From assembly GCA_045807765.1 (NCBI GenBank), contig JBJMGU010000232.1, positions 1-64,000 of the forward strand: 64,000 nt of DNA, written 5' to 3'. Origin of the DNA: DATENM01 sp045807765 (lineage in GTDB: Bacteria > Acidobacteriota > Blastocatellia > UBA7656). The notes under the pieces are model-generated. The model was given only the letters and a program-made list of their open reading frames with translations, searched no databases and was not told the origin of the DNA. This document shows, piece after piece, positions 8,988-18,265 of the stretch (within the stretch, counting starts at the first letter, position 1; the number at the start of each line of letters is the position of its first letter). Position numbers and translations under genes: made by a program.

Positions 8988-9632
8988 TTATTGAACTGTC
9001 AGTGTGATTTCGATGAGCTGCGCCGGCAGCGTGCATGGCGGGTTCTGTTTGGCGCAGACCGGCTCGCCCTTGGCCGTCAGCGTGTAGGTTCCCATTGCTT
9101 CGGTGCGGAATATGCCCTGCGTGCCAAGCAGCGGCAGCAGCACCGGCACCGCAAAAAAGGCGTTCGGGTTCGAAAAGCTCCAGCTCCATTCGTAGTTGGT
9201 GTCGAGCGCAACAAGAAATTGCTCGTGCAGCGACAGCGCGACGCTCTTGCCGGTATCCGCCGCCGTCAGCGTGGTGCCGCCGAAGAAGCGCACATAGGGC
9301 GACTTCTCGTTGTTGGCGTTCTGCACTTCGATGGTGACGACGTCGGTCGCGCCGATGCGCTTGCCGGCCTTCTTGGCGATCAGCGAGCCGGTTGGGTTGC
9401 TCTCGTCGTTGGCGGTCTTCTGCGGCTCGCCATCGAGCAGGATCATCGCGCCAATGTCAAAGCGCTCGCCGGTGACGAACAGCTTCTTACCCTTTCGCCG
9501 AACTCCTGTGATCTGCGGCGTCGTCGTTTGAATCGTAATCGCGCTTACTTTCGATCCGCCGACCGGTGTTGATGCCAGCGGCACCGCAAGCCACAGCGCC
9601 AGCATGATGAGCAGGCAGGTGAGTATTCGCAT
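8988..9632 (-). CDS. Secreted protein with IPT/TIG-like and chagasin-like beta domains
   Basis: A 214-residue protein whose first 21 residues form a signal peptide (MRILTCLLIMLALWLAVPLA). Residues about 38-115 resemble an IPT/TIG immunoglobulin-like domain (QITGVRRKGKKLFVTGERF). The C-terminal half (TGKSVALSLHEQFLVALD, YEWSWSFSNPN, GIFRTEAMGTYTLTAKG) resembles chagasin-type domains, which in known members inhibit cysteine peptidases, and ends with a C-x5-PPC element. ATG 9632 is strongly supported by AAGGAGG upstream; an ORF extending to 9929 overlaps the neighbouring gene in another frame and is not credible. The inhibitor function is only a fold-level suggestion. It lies between the SPFH protein and aldehyde dehydrogenase genes. 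Confidence 0.7.
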   Translation of the reverse strand: MRILTCLLIMLALWLAVPLASTPVGGSKVSAITIQTTTPQITGVRRKGKKLFVTGERFDIGAMILLDGEPQKTANDESNPTGSLIAKKAGKRIGATDVVTIEVQNANNEKSPYVRFFGGTTLTAADTGKSVALSLHEQFLVALDTNYEWSWSFSNPNAFFAVPVLLPLLGTQGIFRTEAMGTYTLTAKGEPVCAKQNPPCTLPAQLIEITLTVQ

Positions 9633-9685
9633 AGACAAATCCTCCTTGATCCCACTGATGACTGGTTGGGGCGTTACGGCTCTGA

Positions 9686-10813
9686 TTATGACACAGGCGT
9701 GCCGCAGCTGGCGCAGAATTTTGAGCCCGGCGGCACAGGCGTCTGGCAGTTCTTGCAGGCTTGCGGCACCAGCGATTGGCCGCAGTTGTTGCAGAACTTC
9801 GAGCCGGCGACGACCTGCCCGTGACACGACGGGCATTCGGCGGTGGCCGCCTGAGGCGCTTGCTGCGGCGCGCCGCAGTTCGAGCAGAACTTGGTTCCGG
9901 GAGCGTTCGCCGTGCCGCACTTCGGGCAAGGAACGCCTTGCGGCTGCGCGCCGCCGCCGCCTTGCTGCGGGTGCTGTTGCTGGCCACTGAAAGCGCCGGC
10001 CATCACCTGGCCGTAACCCATGCCGAGGCCGAAGCCCATGCCCTGGCCTGCCGCGCCGCCTTCCTGCTTGGCCGCGTCTTGAATGGACTGCGCCGCTTTG
10101 AACTGCATGTAAGCGCTCATGTCGCCGATGGCGCCCATGCTCGAACGCTCATCGATCATCTTCTGCACTTCTTCGGGCGGCGTGATGGCCGAGATGATGA
10201 AGTCTACCAACTCAAGCCCCTGCTTGCTGAAGTCTTCGGCGACGCGCGATTTCAAACCGGCGGCCAGCTCATCGTAATAAGCCGGCAGGTCGAAGATCGT
10301 CTTCAGGTTTTCGCCGAGCAGGTCGTTGAGCCGCGCCACGGCAATGTCGCGCAGGAACGAGCCGACCGCTTCAGTCGAAACGACGCCGCGCGTGCCGACG
10401 ACCGAGGCGACGAACAATTGCGGGTCGGCAACGCGCAAGCTGTACTTGCCGAACGCCCGCAGCCGCACAAAGCGCAGCTCGGTGTCGCGAAAGGTGATCG
10501 GCTCTTTCGTGCCCCACTTCAAATCCTGAAAGGTGTGCCGCGCCACAAACATCACGCTGGCGGTAAACGGCGAGGTGCCGCCGAACGGCAGCGACAGCAG
10601 CTTGGTGAGCAGCGGCACATTCATCGTCGTCAGCGTGTGGCGACCGGGGCCAAAAACATCGAGCGCCTTGCCGTCGCGGAAGAAGACCGCCGCTTGATTC
10701 TCCTGAACGATCAACTGCGCGCCGAGCTTGATGTCGGCAGAGCCGGTTTCCGGGATGCGATGGACGATCTCCTGACCGGAATTATCGAAATACTGTAAGA
10801 CTTCAATGGCCAT
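9686..10813 (-). CDS. SPFH-domain protein with three C-terminal zinc ribbons
   Basis: A 375-residue protein. Residues 1-240 match the SPFH-like virion-core/YdjI family (AQLIVQENQAAVFFRDGKAL, FGPGRHTLTT), proteins thought to assemble on membranes. A Gly/Gln-rich linker follows, then three zinc ribbons, each with two paired-cysteine knuckles: PCPKCGTANAPGTKFCSNCG, a second around CPSCHGQVVAGSKFCNNCG, and a third ending KFCASCG at the C-terminus. No membrane helix is evident. An AAGGAGA site precedes the ATG. It lies 27 bases behind a DUF4097-like gene that has its own zinc ribbon. The family is often near envelope-stress genes; a scaffolding role is inferred. Confidence 0.85.
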   Translation of the reverse strand: MAIEVLQYFDNSGQEIVHRIPETGSADIKLGAQLIVQENQAAVFFRDGKALDVFGPGRHTLTTMNVPLLTKLLSLPFGGTSPFTASVMFVARHTFQDLKWGTKEPITFRDTELRFVRLRAFGKYSLRVADPQLFVASVVGTRGVVSTEAVGSFLRDIAVARLNDLLGENLKTIFDLPAYYDELAAGLKSRVAEDFSKQGLELVDFIISAITPPEEVQKMIDERSSMGAIGDMSAYMQFKAAQSIQDAAKQEGGAAGQGMGFGLGMGYGQVMAGAFSGQQQHPQQGGGGAQPQGVPCPKCGTANAPGTKFCSNCGAPQQAPQAATAECPSCHGQVVAGSKFCNNCGQSLVPQACKNCQTPVPPGSKFCASCGTPVS

Positions 10814-10840
10814 CCTCTGTGTCTCCTTTGCGTCGTTAAG

Positions 10841-11992
10841 CTACTTGCCAATCTTGATGCCGCCGTTGGTCGTCCTGGCGGTGACGGTCGGACCACCCGA
10901 ACCGATGGGGCCGCTGGCGCGCATCCCTACCGGGAATGTCTTTTCGGTCTTCACCTCGGGGAAGGCGTCGTCAACCTTTATCCCCCCGTGCATGGCGCTG
11001 GCGTCGAGCGTGCCGTTGAAGTCATCCTGAAGCCTCAACTCGATGCCGCCGTTCATCGTCTCGAAGGTCATCGGGCGGTCCTTCACGCCCTGCCGCAAGG
11101 TCGCCTCAATGCCGCCATTGACTGACTTGGCGCGGTCAATGCCTGATACCTGATCGAGCTTGATCCTGCCGTTGGTGGTTTCGACCGTCAGTTGGCCGGT
11201 GACGTCGCTGACTGTGACGCTGCCGTTGGTCGAGTTGAAGACGACGTTGCCGAGTTCGCGCGGCAGCTTCACTTCAAAGCTGATCTTGCCTTTGGCCGGG
11301 GCCGAGATGGCGAGCGAATTGTTATCGCTGCGAATGCTCACATCAGAAGGGGTAGCACCGCTGCTCGCCAGGATACGCACTTCGGCCTGCGGCCCGTCCC
11401 AGCCCGTCACCGTGATGCTGCCGTTGATGGTTTGGATGGCCACCGCCGCTCCTTTAGCCAGCGTGAACGTTTTCAAGTCTTCGGCAGTCGTGGCCCCCGG
11501 GATTTGTTGAGCAGCGGCAGGGATGCGGTCGCGGACACGGCGAAAGACCGCGCGCCCGACGATCATCGCGCCGAGCATCAGCGCCAGAAAGATGGCCAGG
11601 AAGATGGCCCACCCCGAGCTACTGCGCGAAGTGGTCGTCGGTGGCGGCGCGTACTGCGGCGGACGCCAGGCAGGCGGCGGCGGCGGCAATTGATACGAAG
11701 TCGGCGGCGCTTGATAAGCGTTTGGAGCTTGATAGGCGGCGGGCGGTTTGCCCACCGGGTTGGTGTTGGGCCGCGCCTGCGGGGCGGTGTTGCCGGCGGA
11801 GCGCGCACCCCAATCGTCCGGCGGCTGCATATGCCGCGTCGTCGCTTCGCCCGGCGACGACAGAGGATCATCACCGAACTGCTGCGTCGGCGCTTCGCCG
11901 CTATCGAGCGTTTCAGTGGAATTACCGCAGGCGCGACAGAATCGCTGCCCCGCGAACAACTCGCTGCCACACGTTTTGCAAATTTCTGTCAT
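10841..11992 (-). CDS. Zinc-ribbon, single-pass membrane protein with DUF4097-like beta-helical domain
   Basis: A 383-residue protein. Residues 5-22 are a C-x2-C...C-x2-C zinc ribbon (CKTCG...CRACG), residues 30-120 are a Pro/Gln-rich linker, 127-147 is one membrane helix, and 175-383 repeats short strands such as INGSITVTGW, TNGSVTVSD, TNGRIKLDQ, MNGGIELRL and TNGGIKIG. The repeating NG-S/G-I pattern is characteristic of DUF4097/adhesin-like beta-helices. Topology predicts a cytoplasmic zinc ribbon and an external beta domain, as in envelope sensors. No Shine-Dalgarno is visible, and a word-repeat hairpin ends just upstream of the start. Confidence 0.85.
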   Translation of the reverse strand: MTEICKTCGSELFAGQRFCRACGNSTETLDSGEAPTQQFGDDPLSSPGEATTRHMQPPDDWGARSAGNTAPQARPNTNPVGKPPAAYQAPNAYQAPPTSYQLPPPPPAWRPPQYAPPPTTTSRSSSGWAIFLAIFLALMLGAMIVGRAVFRRVRDRIPAAAQQIPGATTAEDLKTFTLAKGAAVAIQTINGSITVTGWDGPQAEVRILASSGATPSDVSIRSDNNSLAISAPAKGKISFEVKLPRELGNVVFNSTNGSVTVSDVTGQLTVETTNGRIKLDQVSGIDRAKSVNGGIEATLRQGVKDRPMTFETMNGGIELRLQDDFNGTLDASAMHGGIKVDDAFPEVKTEKTFPVGMRASGPIGSGGPTVTARTTNGGIKIGK

Positions 11993-11998
11993 AACGAA

Positions 11999-12071
11999 GT
12001 GCTGAGTGATGCGTGATGAGTGACGAGTAAGAGCCGCCTACTCATTACTCTCATTCATCACGCATCACTGG
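11999..12071. repeat. Word-repeat hairpin (GTGATGA/ACTCATC words)
   Basis: The left arm (about 11999-12031) carries GAGTGATGCGTGATGAGTGAC and the right arm (12038-12071) the approximate reverse complement. It fills the spacer between the 181-residue protein gene and the DUF4097-like gene. The TGA stop of the former is the first triplet of the repeat. Confidence 0.85.
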
Positions 12072-12610
12072 AAAAGTGGCTGGCCGGGCGGTTGCCCCTC
12101 GCCGAAGCCATTGATCGCTTGATAGCGATTATCAAAGGCGCGGTCGGCCTCGTCTATCGCCGCGGCGACTTCCGTGGCCGCCGCCTTCAAGCCGGCGGCG
12201 GTGCCTGCCTGCGCTTGCAGGTTCGCAATCTTCGCCTCAATCTTTTCGGCATGCTCGACGAGCGCCAGATCGAAACGATAAATGGCGTCGAGCTGCGGCT
12301 GCTCGATCTTCTGAATATCGAAGAAGCCGGCATAGCCATAGGTTGCAAATCGTATACGGTTTTCGAGCTTGTCGAGTTTCTTGATGGCCGAATCCACTGG
12401 CGTGACTTCAAATAGCCGCCCGCCATTGGTCAACTCGCGCATCACTTCGGTGAGCGGTTCTTTGGCGCGGCGCAGGCGGTCGGCCAGTTGCTCGCGGTGG
12501 CGCTTGTCAAAGTCGCGGCGGGTTTCGCGGTCAACATAACCGCTGTAGCCGGGAATTTTGCTGGTTAGCCGCTCAAGCCAGTTGCGCTGGTCGCTCTGGT
12601 TCGCACTCAT
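12065..12610 (-). CDS. Conserved hypothetical helical protein of the zinc-ribbon/SPFH run
   Basis: A 181-residue protein with no signal peptide or membrane segment. Residues 10-60 are charged and helical (RETRRDFDKRHREQLADRLR) and residues 105-160 look like a second long amphipathic helix, so a coiled-coil or helical bundle is likely. The N-terminal IPGYSGYVDRE and central YGYAGFFD segments are distinctive, but I cannot tie them to a named family. ATG 12610 is preferred to a start at 12706 because GGAGG lies just upstream. Its position between a zinc-ribbon PilZ-like gene and a DUF4097-like gene suggests a role with these envelope-associated proteins. Confidence 0.75.
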   Translation of the reverse strand: MSANQSDQRNWLERLTSKIPGYSGYVDRETRRDFDKRHREQLADRLRRAKEPLTEVMRELTNGGRLFEVTPVDSAIKKLDKLENRIRFATYGYAGFFDIQKIEQPQLDAIYRFDLALVEHAEKIEAKIANLQAQAGTAAGLKAAATEVAAAIDEADRAFDNRYQAINGFGEGQPPGQPLFQ

Positions 12611-12706
12611 TAGCAGTTTCCTCCCTAAGTAAAAATCGCCGCCTCTGACGCCGCGCACAGCGTCGGGCTGACACGCGGCAGAAAAAACTCGTGCCGTCGC
12701 CGACAC

Positions 12707-13225
12707 TCACGCGGGCGCGGGCTGGCCGGCGTGTGAGTCGGCGAGTCGCTTCAAGTACTCGTCATATAGGCGCCGGTCTGCCGCCGGCATCTCGCGGATG
12801 TAGAGGCCGACGACCCAGAAGATGCCCTCGGCTTCGGGCCTGTACCATGCGGCAAAGCCGGTCAGCCGCACCGTGCCGTTCGGCAGATCAACTTCGACTT
12901 CGAGCTTGTTCTTAAACGCCACCGTATGATCGCGGATGATGTGCAACTGGCCGGTCTCGATTGTGCCGGTCTGAAGACGCATGCCCTGTTGCCCGGCATC
13001 AAGTACGCGGCCTTCGATGACCCGCGAGCGGTGCCCTTCGTCGCTTTGATCGATGATCGTCATGCGCATGGGCAGAGGCTCGGGCGGCGGCGGAATCTTG
13101 CGGCGGCTCTTGTTCTCTTCAAGGTCGCTGGTGCTCTGCACCGAGCGAATCAGCCGCTCGCCATGCGCCGGGCAGAAGCTAATCTCATCGGGGTACAAGC
13201 GTCTACAAGTGGGGCATTCTTTCAT
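12707..13225 (-). CDS. Zinc-ribbon protein with a degenerate PilZ-like domain
   Basis: A 172-residue protein. CPTCRRLYPDEISFCPAHG (residues 4-22) is an N-terminal zinc knuckle. From about residue 60 a beta-rich domain carries RSRVIEGRVLDAGQQGMRL, which resembles the PilZ signature (an arginine cluster followed by D/N-x-S-x-x-G). The serine is replaced by glycine, so cyclic-di-GMP binding is uncertain. It ends with AAWYRPEAEGIFWVVGL, typical of the closing PilZ strands. It is the first gene of the six-gene minus-strand run and lies 96 bases before the 181-residue protein. Confidence 0.75.
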   Translation of the reverse strand: MKECPTCRRLYPDEISFCPAHGERLIRSVQSTSDLEENKSRRKIPPPPEPLPMRMTIIDQSDEGHRSRVIEGRVLDAGQQGMRLQTGTIETGQLHIIRDHTVAFKNKLEVEVDLPNGTVRLTGFAAWYRPEAEGIFWVVGLYIREMPAADRRLYDEYLKRLADSHAGQPAPA

Positions 13226-13256
13226 GGCGTCCTCCGCGAGGCGAACTGATTATACA

Positions 13257-13379
13257 AGGGGCTAGGGACTAGGGGCTAGGGGCTAGGGAGGGATTAAAGC
13301 CGAAAGTCTGCGGCTAAGAGCAATCAAACGGATGACGACAAATCCAACCTTCTCTTCCCTAGCCCCTAGTCCCTAGTCC

Positions 13380-13382
<3 letters not shown>
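13257..13382. repeat. Word-repeat hairpin (GGGACTAGGGGCT word)
   Basis: The left arm (13257-13292) repeats GGGGCTAGGGACTAGGGGCT and the right arm (13353-13382) carries the reverse-complement words, around a 60-base loop. It fills the gap between pccB and the PilZ-like gene. The TAG stop of pccB is part of the right arm. Confidence 0.88.
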
Positions 13383-14960
<1,578 letters not shown>

Positions 14961-15090
14961 CGGTGTTCCTCGAATCCTTGTGGGCGGTGGCGCCGGAAGA
15001 TCGGTTGAATTCAGAAGTGACAGTCTAGCAAAGCCGCCGCGCCGCGGGAAACTCGAACAATCGAAATGAGTTTACGGCTCGCGGGGTTTC

Positions 15091-15119
15091 TTGACACTCG
15101 GCGGCGACCTACTTATAAT
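15091..15119 (+). promoter_or_regulatory. Consensus sigma-70 promoter for the HU-like gene
   Basis: TTGACA (15091-15096), a 17-base spacer and TATAAT (15114-15119) match the bacterial housekeeping consensus at every position. The site is about 60 bases upstream of the GTG start and predicts strong expression. Confidence 0.9.
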
Positions 15120-15179
15120 GAGCCCGCTTCTCAAGCTCGCTCAAGGTTGTTCAATCGCAGCATACAAACGGAGGGTAAT

Positions 15180-15443
15180 GTGATTAAGCTGGACATTGTG
15201 AATCAAGTCGCCGACAAGACCGGTGTACCCAAGACCAAAGCGGAGGTTGCCGTCGAGTCGCTATTTGAAGCGATGAAGAACGCCTTGCAGCGCGGCGAGC
15301 GCATCGAGCTGCGCGGCTTCGGCGTTTTCGTCGTCAAACCGCGCAAGCGCGGCGTTGGCCGCAACCCGCGCACGGGCGAAGTCACCGACATCCCGCCCGG
15401 CAAGACCATCCGCTTCAAGCCCGGCAAAGAATTACAAGCTTAG
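15180..15443 (+). CDS. HU/IHF-family DNA-binding protein
   Basis: An 87-residue nucleoid protein that bends DNA as a dimer. It begins with helical KLDIVNQVADKTGVPKTKA, contains IELRGFGVFVV, and ends with RNPRTGEVTDIPPGKTIRFKPGKEL, the conserved beta-arm and C-terminal helix of HU/IHF. GTG 15180 is chosen because GGAGGG lies four bases upstream and the product starts where HU proteins usually start; the longer frame from 15066 includes the promoter. A consensus promoter drives it. A word-repeat hairpin starts at its stop codon and may act as terminator. Confidence 0.94.
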   Translation: MIKLDIVNQVADKTGVPKTKAEVAVESLFEAMKNALQRGERIELRGFGVFVVKPRKRGVGRNPRTGEVTDIPPGKTIRFKPGKELQA

Positions 15444-15528
15444 TAGTCAGTTGCCAGTTGCCAGTCGCCAGTTGTTGGTTATTGCTACTTCATCATTCAG
15501 GGAAAACTGATAACTGGCAACTGACCCC
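15441..15528. repeat. Word-repeat hairpin (CAGTTGCCAGT word)
   Basis: Left arm GTCAGTTGCCAGTTGCCAGT (15446-15465) pairs with right arm 15506-15525 with two mismatches. It starts at the HU stop codon. The same word occurs at the murF-mraY junction more than 12 kb away. Confidence 0.88.
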
Positions 15529-15533
15529 TGCTG

Positions 15534-15562
15534 TTGACATCCCGCCGCTCCGCAGATGTATC
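15534..15562 (+). promoter_or_regulatory. Possible promoter giving a leaderless site-2 protease mRNA
   Basis: TTGACA (15534-15539) is a perfect -35 box. Seventeen bases later lies TGTATC (15557-15562), a weak -10. Predicted initiation falls at or next to the GTG start at 15571. Confidence 0.4.
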
Positions 15563-15570
15563 CTTGAAGG

Positions 15571-16587
15571 GTGGAAAATACCGAGCAGTCGTATCGCCTT
15601 AGCGAAGTTCCCGCCGCGCCATCCACGTTTGATCGTGAAGTCGTTTTCATTGGCTCGCCTGAAAGCGAACTATCGGCGCGGCGCATTCTGATTCACACGC
15701 TTCTGTTTCTGGTCACCGCCGTGACCACTACCGTGACCGGCGCTTCGTGGGTCGTGCGCGCTGTGGATAACTCGATACTCGACCTCTTTATCGGGCCGAC
15801 TATCGCGGTCGTCCGCGAAACGATGGCCGGCAATCTTTTTCCGCTGACTCAAGGATTGCTCTTCACCGCGACGCTGCTGGTGATCCTCGCCGCGCACGAG
15901 TTCGGCCATTACTTCGCGTGTCGTTATTATGGCATTCGCGCAACGCTGCCATTCTTTATTCCCGCGCCGCCGGCGGTGACGCTCTTCGGCACCTTCGGCG
16001 CGGTGATCAAGATCAAAGCGCCCATCACCTCGCGCCGCGCCCTGTTCGACATTGGCATCGCCGGGCCGCTTGCCGGTTTCGCCGTTGCGCTGCCGGCTTC
16101 GATCATCGGCATGGCGATGGCGAAGCCCGCGCCCTTCGCTGAAGGCTTGCCGACCGAGGGCCTACAGTTCTGGGACCCGCCGCTGTTTAAGCTGATCGGT
16201 TGGGCGCTGGGAACGCCAGCGATGATCGATTGGAATCCGGTCTACTGGGCGGCTTGGGGCACGTTGCTGGTGACGGCGCTGAACCTCTTTCCCGTCGGCC
16301 AGCTCGATGGCGGCCACGTGCTCTATGCGGTGCTCGGCAAGCGGGTTCACAAATGGGTTTCGCGCGCCGTGGTCTTGGCGACGGCGTCGCTATCGATCCT
16401 GGCCTTCGTCAAACAGCAGCCGCCGGTCTATGGCTTCTGGACGCTGGTGCTGCTGTTCCTGCTGAAAGTCGGCCACCCGCAGGTCAGCGAAGACGAGCCG
16501 ATCGGGCGCGGGCGCATCATTCTCGCCATCGTTGCGTTGATTGTCTTCCTGCTTTGCTTCATGCCTTTCCCGATTTCCACCCTTTAA
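15571..16587 (+). CDS. Site-2 protease family (M50) intramembrane zinc metalloprotease
   Basis: A 338-residue integral membrane protease. HEFGH near residue 110 binds zinc, and NLFPVGQLDGGH near residue 240 supplies the third ligand. At least six hydrophobic segments are visible, and no PDZ domain is seen between them. This arrangement fits the plant EGY-like/bacterial M50 group rather than RseP. Such proteases cut membrane-bound regulators, but no target is nearby. The GTG start is close to a TTGACA promoter box and may be leaderless. A LOG-family gene follows 30 bases later. Confidence 0.9.
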   Translation: MENTEQSYRLSEVPAAPSTFDREVVFIGSPESELSARRILIHTLLFLVTAVTTTVTGASWVVRAVDNSILDLFIGPTIAVVRETMAGNLFPLTQGLLFTATLLVILAAHEFGHYFACRYYGIRATLPFFIPAPPAVTLFGTFGAVIKIKAPITSRRALFDIGIAGPLAGFAVALPASIIGMAMAKPAPFAEGLPTEGLQFWDPPLFKLIGWALGTPAMIDWNPVYWAAWGTLLVTALNLFPVGQLDGGHVLYAVLGKRVHKWVSRAVVLATASLSILAFVKQQPPVYGFWTLVLLFLLKVGHPQVSEDEPIGRGRIILAIVALIVFLLCFMPFPISTL

Positions 16588-16617
16588 GCGCGCCAGCCGG
16601 CACGCCTGGAGAGAAGA

Positions 16618-17481
16618 ATGTCCGAGGCCAATCACTTTACCGAGCCGCCGCTGGCTTATCTCAATCACGAGTTTCTGAAAGGCCCTGAGGCGCGCATCCT
16701 GCGCATCCTCTCGGAATATCTCGAACCGGCCTCGCGCTTGCGCCACAACCGCATCCGCGACACCATCGTCTTTTTCGGGTCGGCACGCTCGGTGTCGCCA
16801 GAGGCTGCGGTCATGCGGATGGATGCGTTTAAACAGCGGCTCGATGAAGCCGGCGCGCTGACCGCAGAGCTTGAGGCCGAGCAGTCGGGCGCTGAATATG
16901 CCGTCAAGCTGGCGCGTTATTACGCTGACGCTATGGAGCTGGCGCGGCGCGTTACCGAATGGTCGAAGGGGTTGACCGGGCAGCATCACTTCATCGTCTG
17001 TTCGGGCGGATCGGGCGGCATGATGGAAGCGGCCAATCGCGGCGCATCTCAGGCACGCGGCAAGACCATCGGCCTGAACATCGAGCTGCCGTTCGAGCAG
17101 GGCGTCAATCCATACGTTTCGCGCGACCTGATTTTCAACTTCCACTACTTCTTCATGCGCAAGTTCTGGTTCGTCTATCCGGCGAAGGCGCTGGTGGTCT
17201 TCCCCGGCGGCTTCGGCACGATGGATGAAATGTTCGAGGTGTTGACGCTGATTCAGACCAAGAAGCCCGGCAAGCGGATGCCGGTGATCCTCTTCGGCAA
17301 GGCGTTCTGGGAAGAGGTCATTGACTTCGGTGCGCTGGTGCGCTGGGGCGTCGTCAGCCCGCACGACATGAACATTTTTCACATGACCGATTCGGTAGAC
17401 GATGCATTCATCTACTTGACCAGCCAACTCGAAGAACTCTACCTGACGCCAAAGGGCCTGGAAGAAGTGAAGCTGACTTGA
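16618..17481 (+). CDS. LOG-family (TIGR00730-like) Rossmann-fold protein
   Basis: A 287-residue cytoplasmic protein. SGGSGGMMEAANRGA and FPGGFGTMDEMFEVLT are the two LOG-family signatures; the second is the PGGxGTxxE motif that forms the active site of nucleoside 5'-monophosphate phosphoribohydrolases. Related proteins are often misnamed lysine decarboxylases. It is longer than the shortest LOG proteins, with about 90 extra N-terminal residues that include FFGSAR. GGAGAG precedes the ATG, and it lies 30 bases behind the site-2 protease gene. The substrate is unproven. Confidence 0.87.
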   Translation: MSEANHFTEPPLAYLNHEFLKGPEARILRILSEYLEPASRLRHNRIRDTIVFFGSARSVSPEAAVMRMDAFKQRLDEAGALTAELEAEQSGAEYAVKLARYYADAMELARRVTEWSKGLTGQHHFIVCSGGSGGMMEAANRGASQARGKTIGLNIELPFEQGVNPYVSRDLIFNFHYFFMRKFWFVYPAKALVVFPGGFGTMDEMFEVLTLIQTKKPGKRMPVILFGKAFWEEVIDFGALVRWGVVSPHDMNIFHMTDSVDDAFIYLTSQLEELYLTPKGLEEVKLT

Positions 17482-17527
17482 GCCATCAAGCCAGCGGCAG
17501 AAGGCGTCGGCTTACCGCCATTCTGAT

Positions 17528-18250
17528 TTACTCGTCGGGGAGTTTATCCACCACGTCAATGACGCGCTCGATCTGTTTGAGATAACCGGCGAAGGTCGCA
17601 TCGGTTTCCGATTGCAGCCCAACGTCTTCGGTGTCGGCGTACTCGAAGATGCGCGCGAAGACTTTCTGATCGAGCTTCAACACTTCAGCGGTTTTCATTA
17701 CACAATCGCGTCGGGCAAACGGCGCGTCGTGGCCGGCCATCGCCAGCACATGGCGAAAAAGCACAGCAAAGCTGTCGAGGGAGTTGGCCATCAGCTCGGT
17801 GAGCCGCTGCGGGTTGTGCGCCGTCGCAATCGCCAGCCGCCGCAGGCGCAGCAGCTTGGCGCGCAGCTCGTATTCGAGTTGATGGCGCAGGTTGTGCGTC
17901 TGAATGTCGAGGCGCTCGAAGGGGTCTTTGCCGTACAGCACATGGCGCACCTGGCTCATATCGATGAACTCGATAGGAAAGACGTCGGCGGCGTCGGCGA
18001 TCTCTTCCGTGGTGAAATAGACCGGCAGCGGATTGCCTTCGAGCCGCCAATTTTCGGCGACCGGCTGGGCGACATGTAAATCTTTGGGGGCAATCTGGTC
18101 CAGCACGACCAGAATGCGCTTTGGCACTTCGTCGTCCACCAGCCCGCTCACCACCGACGCGCCGTAAAGCACAATCGACCTCAGATTGTCGCCGTGCGCT
18201 GCCGCCAGCGCGTCAACCAATCGCTTCAACTCGTCCGCCACGTTGCTCAC
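17528..18250 (-). CDS. Degenerate nucleotidyltransferase-fold protein
   Basis: A 240-residue cytoplasmic protein. LRSIVLYGASVVSG resembles the glycine/serine loop of minimal nucleotidyltransferases. The expected D-x-D about 12 residues later is replaced by PKRILVVLD, leaving no acidic pair at the usual place. The rest is helical and ends with a HEPN-like helical stretch. It may be an inactive scaffold or regulator. It starts 15 bases after the TPM-domain gene and is probably co-transcribed with it. Family assignment is moderate. Confidence 0.65.
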   Translation of the reverse strand: MSNVADELKRLVDALAAAHGDNLRSIVLYGASVVSGLVDDEVPKRILVVLDQIAPKDLHVAQPVAENWRLEGNPLPVYFTTEEIADAADVFPIEFIDMSQVRHVLYGKDPFERLDIQTHNLRHQLEYELRAKLLRLRRLAIATAHNPQRLTELMANSLDSFAVLFRHVLAMAGHDAPFARRDCVMKTAEVLKLDQKVFARIFEYADTEDVGLQSETDATFAGYLKQIERVIDVVDKLPDE

Positions 18251-18265
18251 CCTCCGCCACTCAAT

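Noticed and set aside
9633..9929. N-terminal extension of the secreted IPT/chagasin-like protein
   Set aside because: It overlaps the SPFH gene in another frame, and the signal peptide with an AAGGAGG site starts at 9632.
15066..15179. Longer N-terminus for the HU-like protein
   Set aside because: It would translate the consensus promoter, and the GTG at 15180 has an ideal ribosome-binding site.
17488..17513. Weak hairpin between the converging LOG and nucleotidyltransferase-like genes
   Set aside because: Two mismatches in a nine-base stem and no U tract make a terminator call unsafe.
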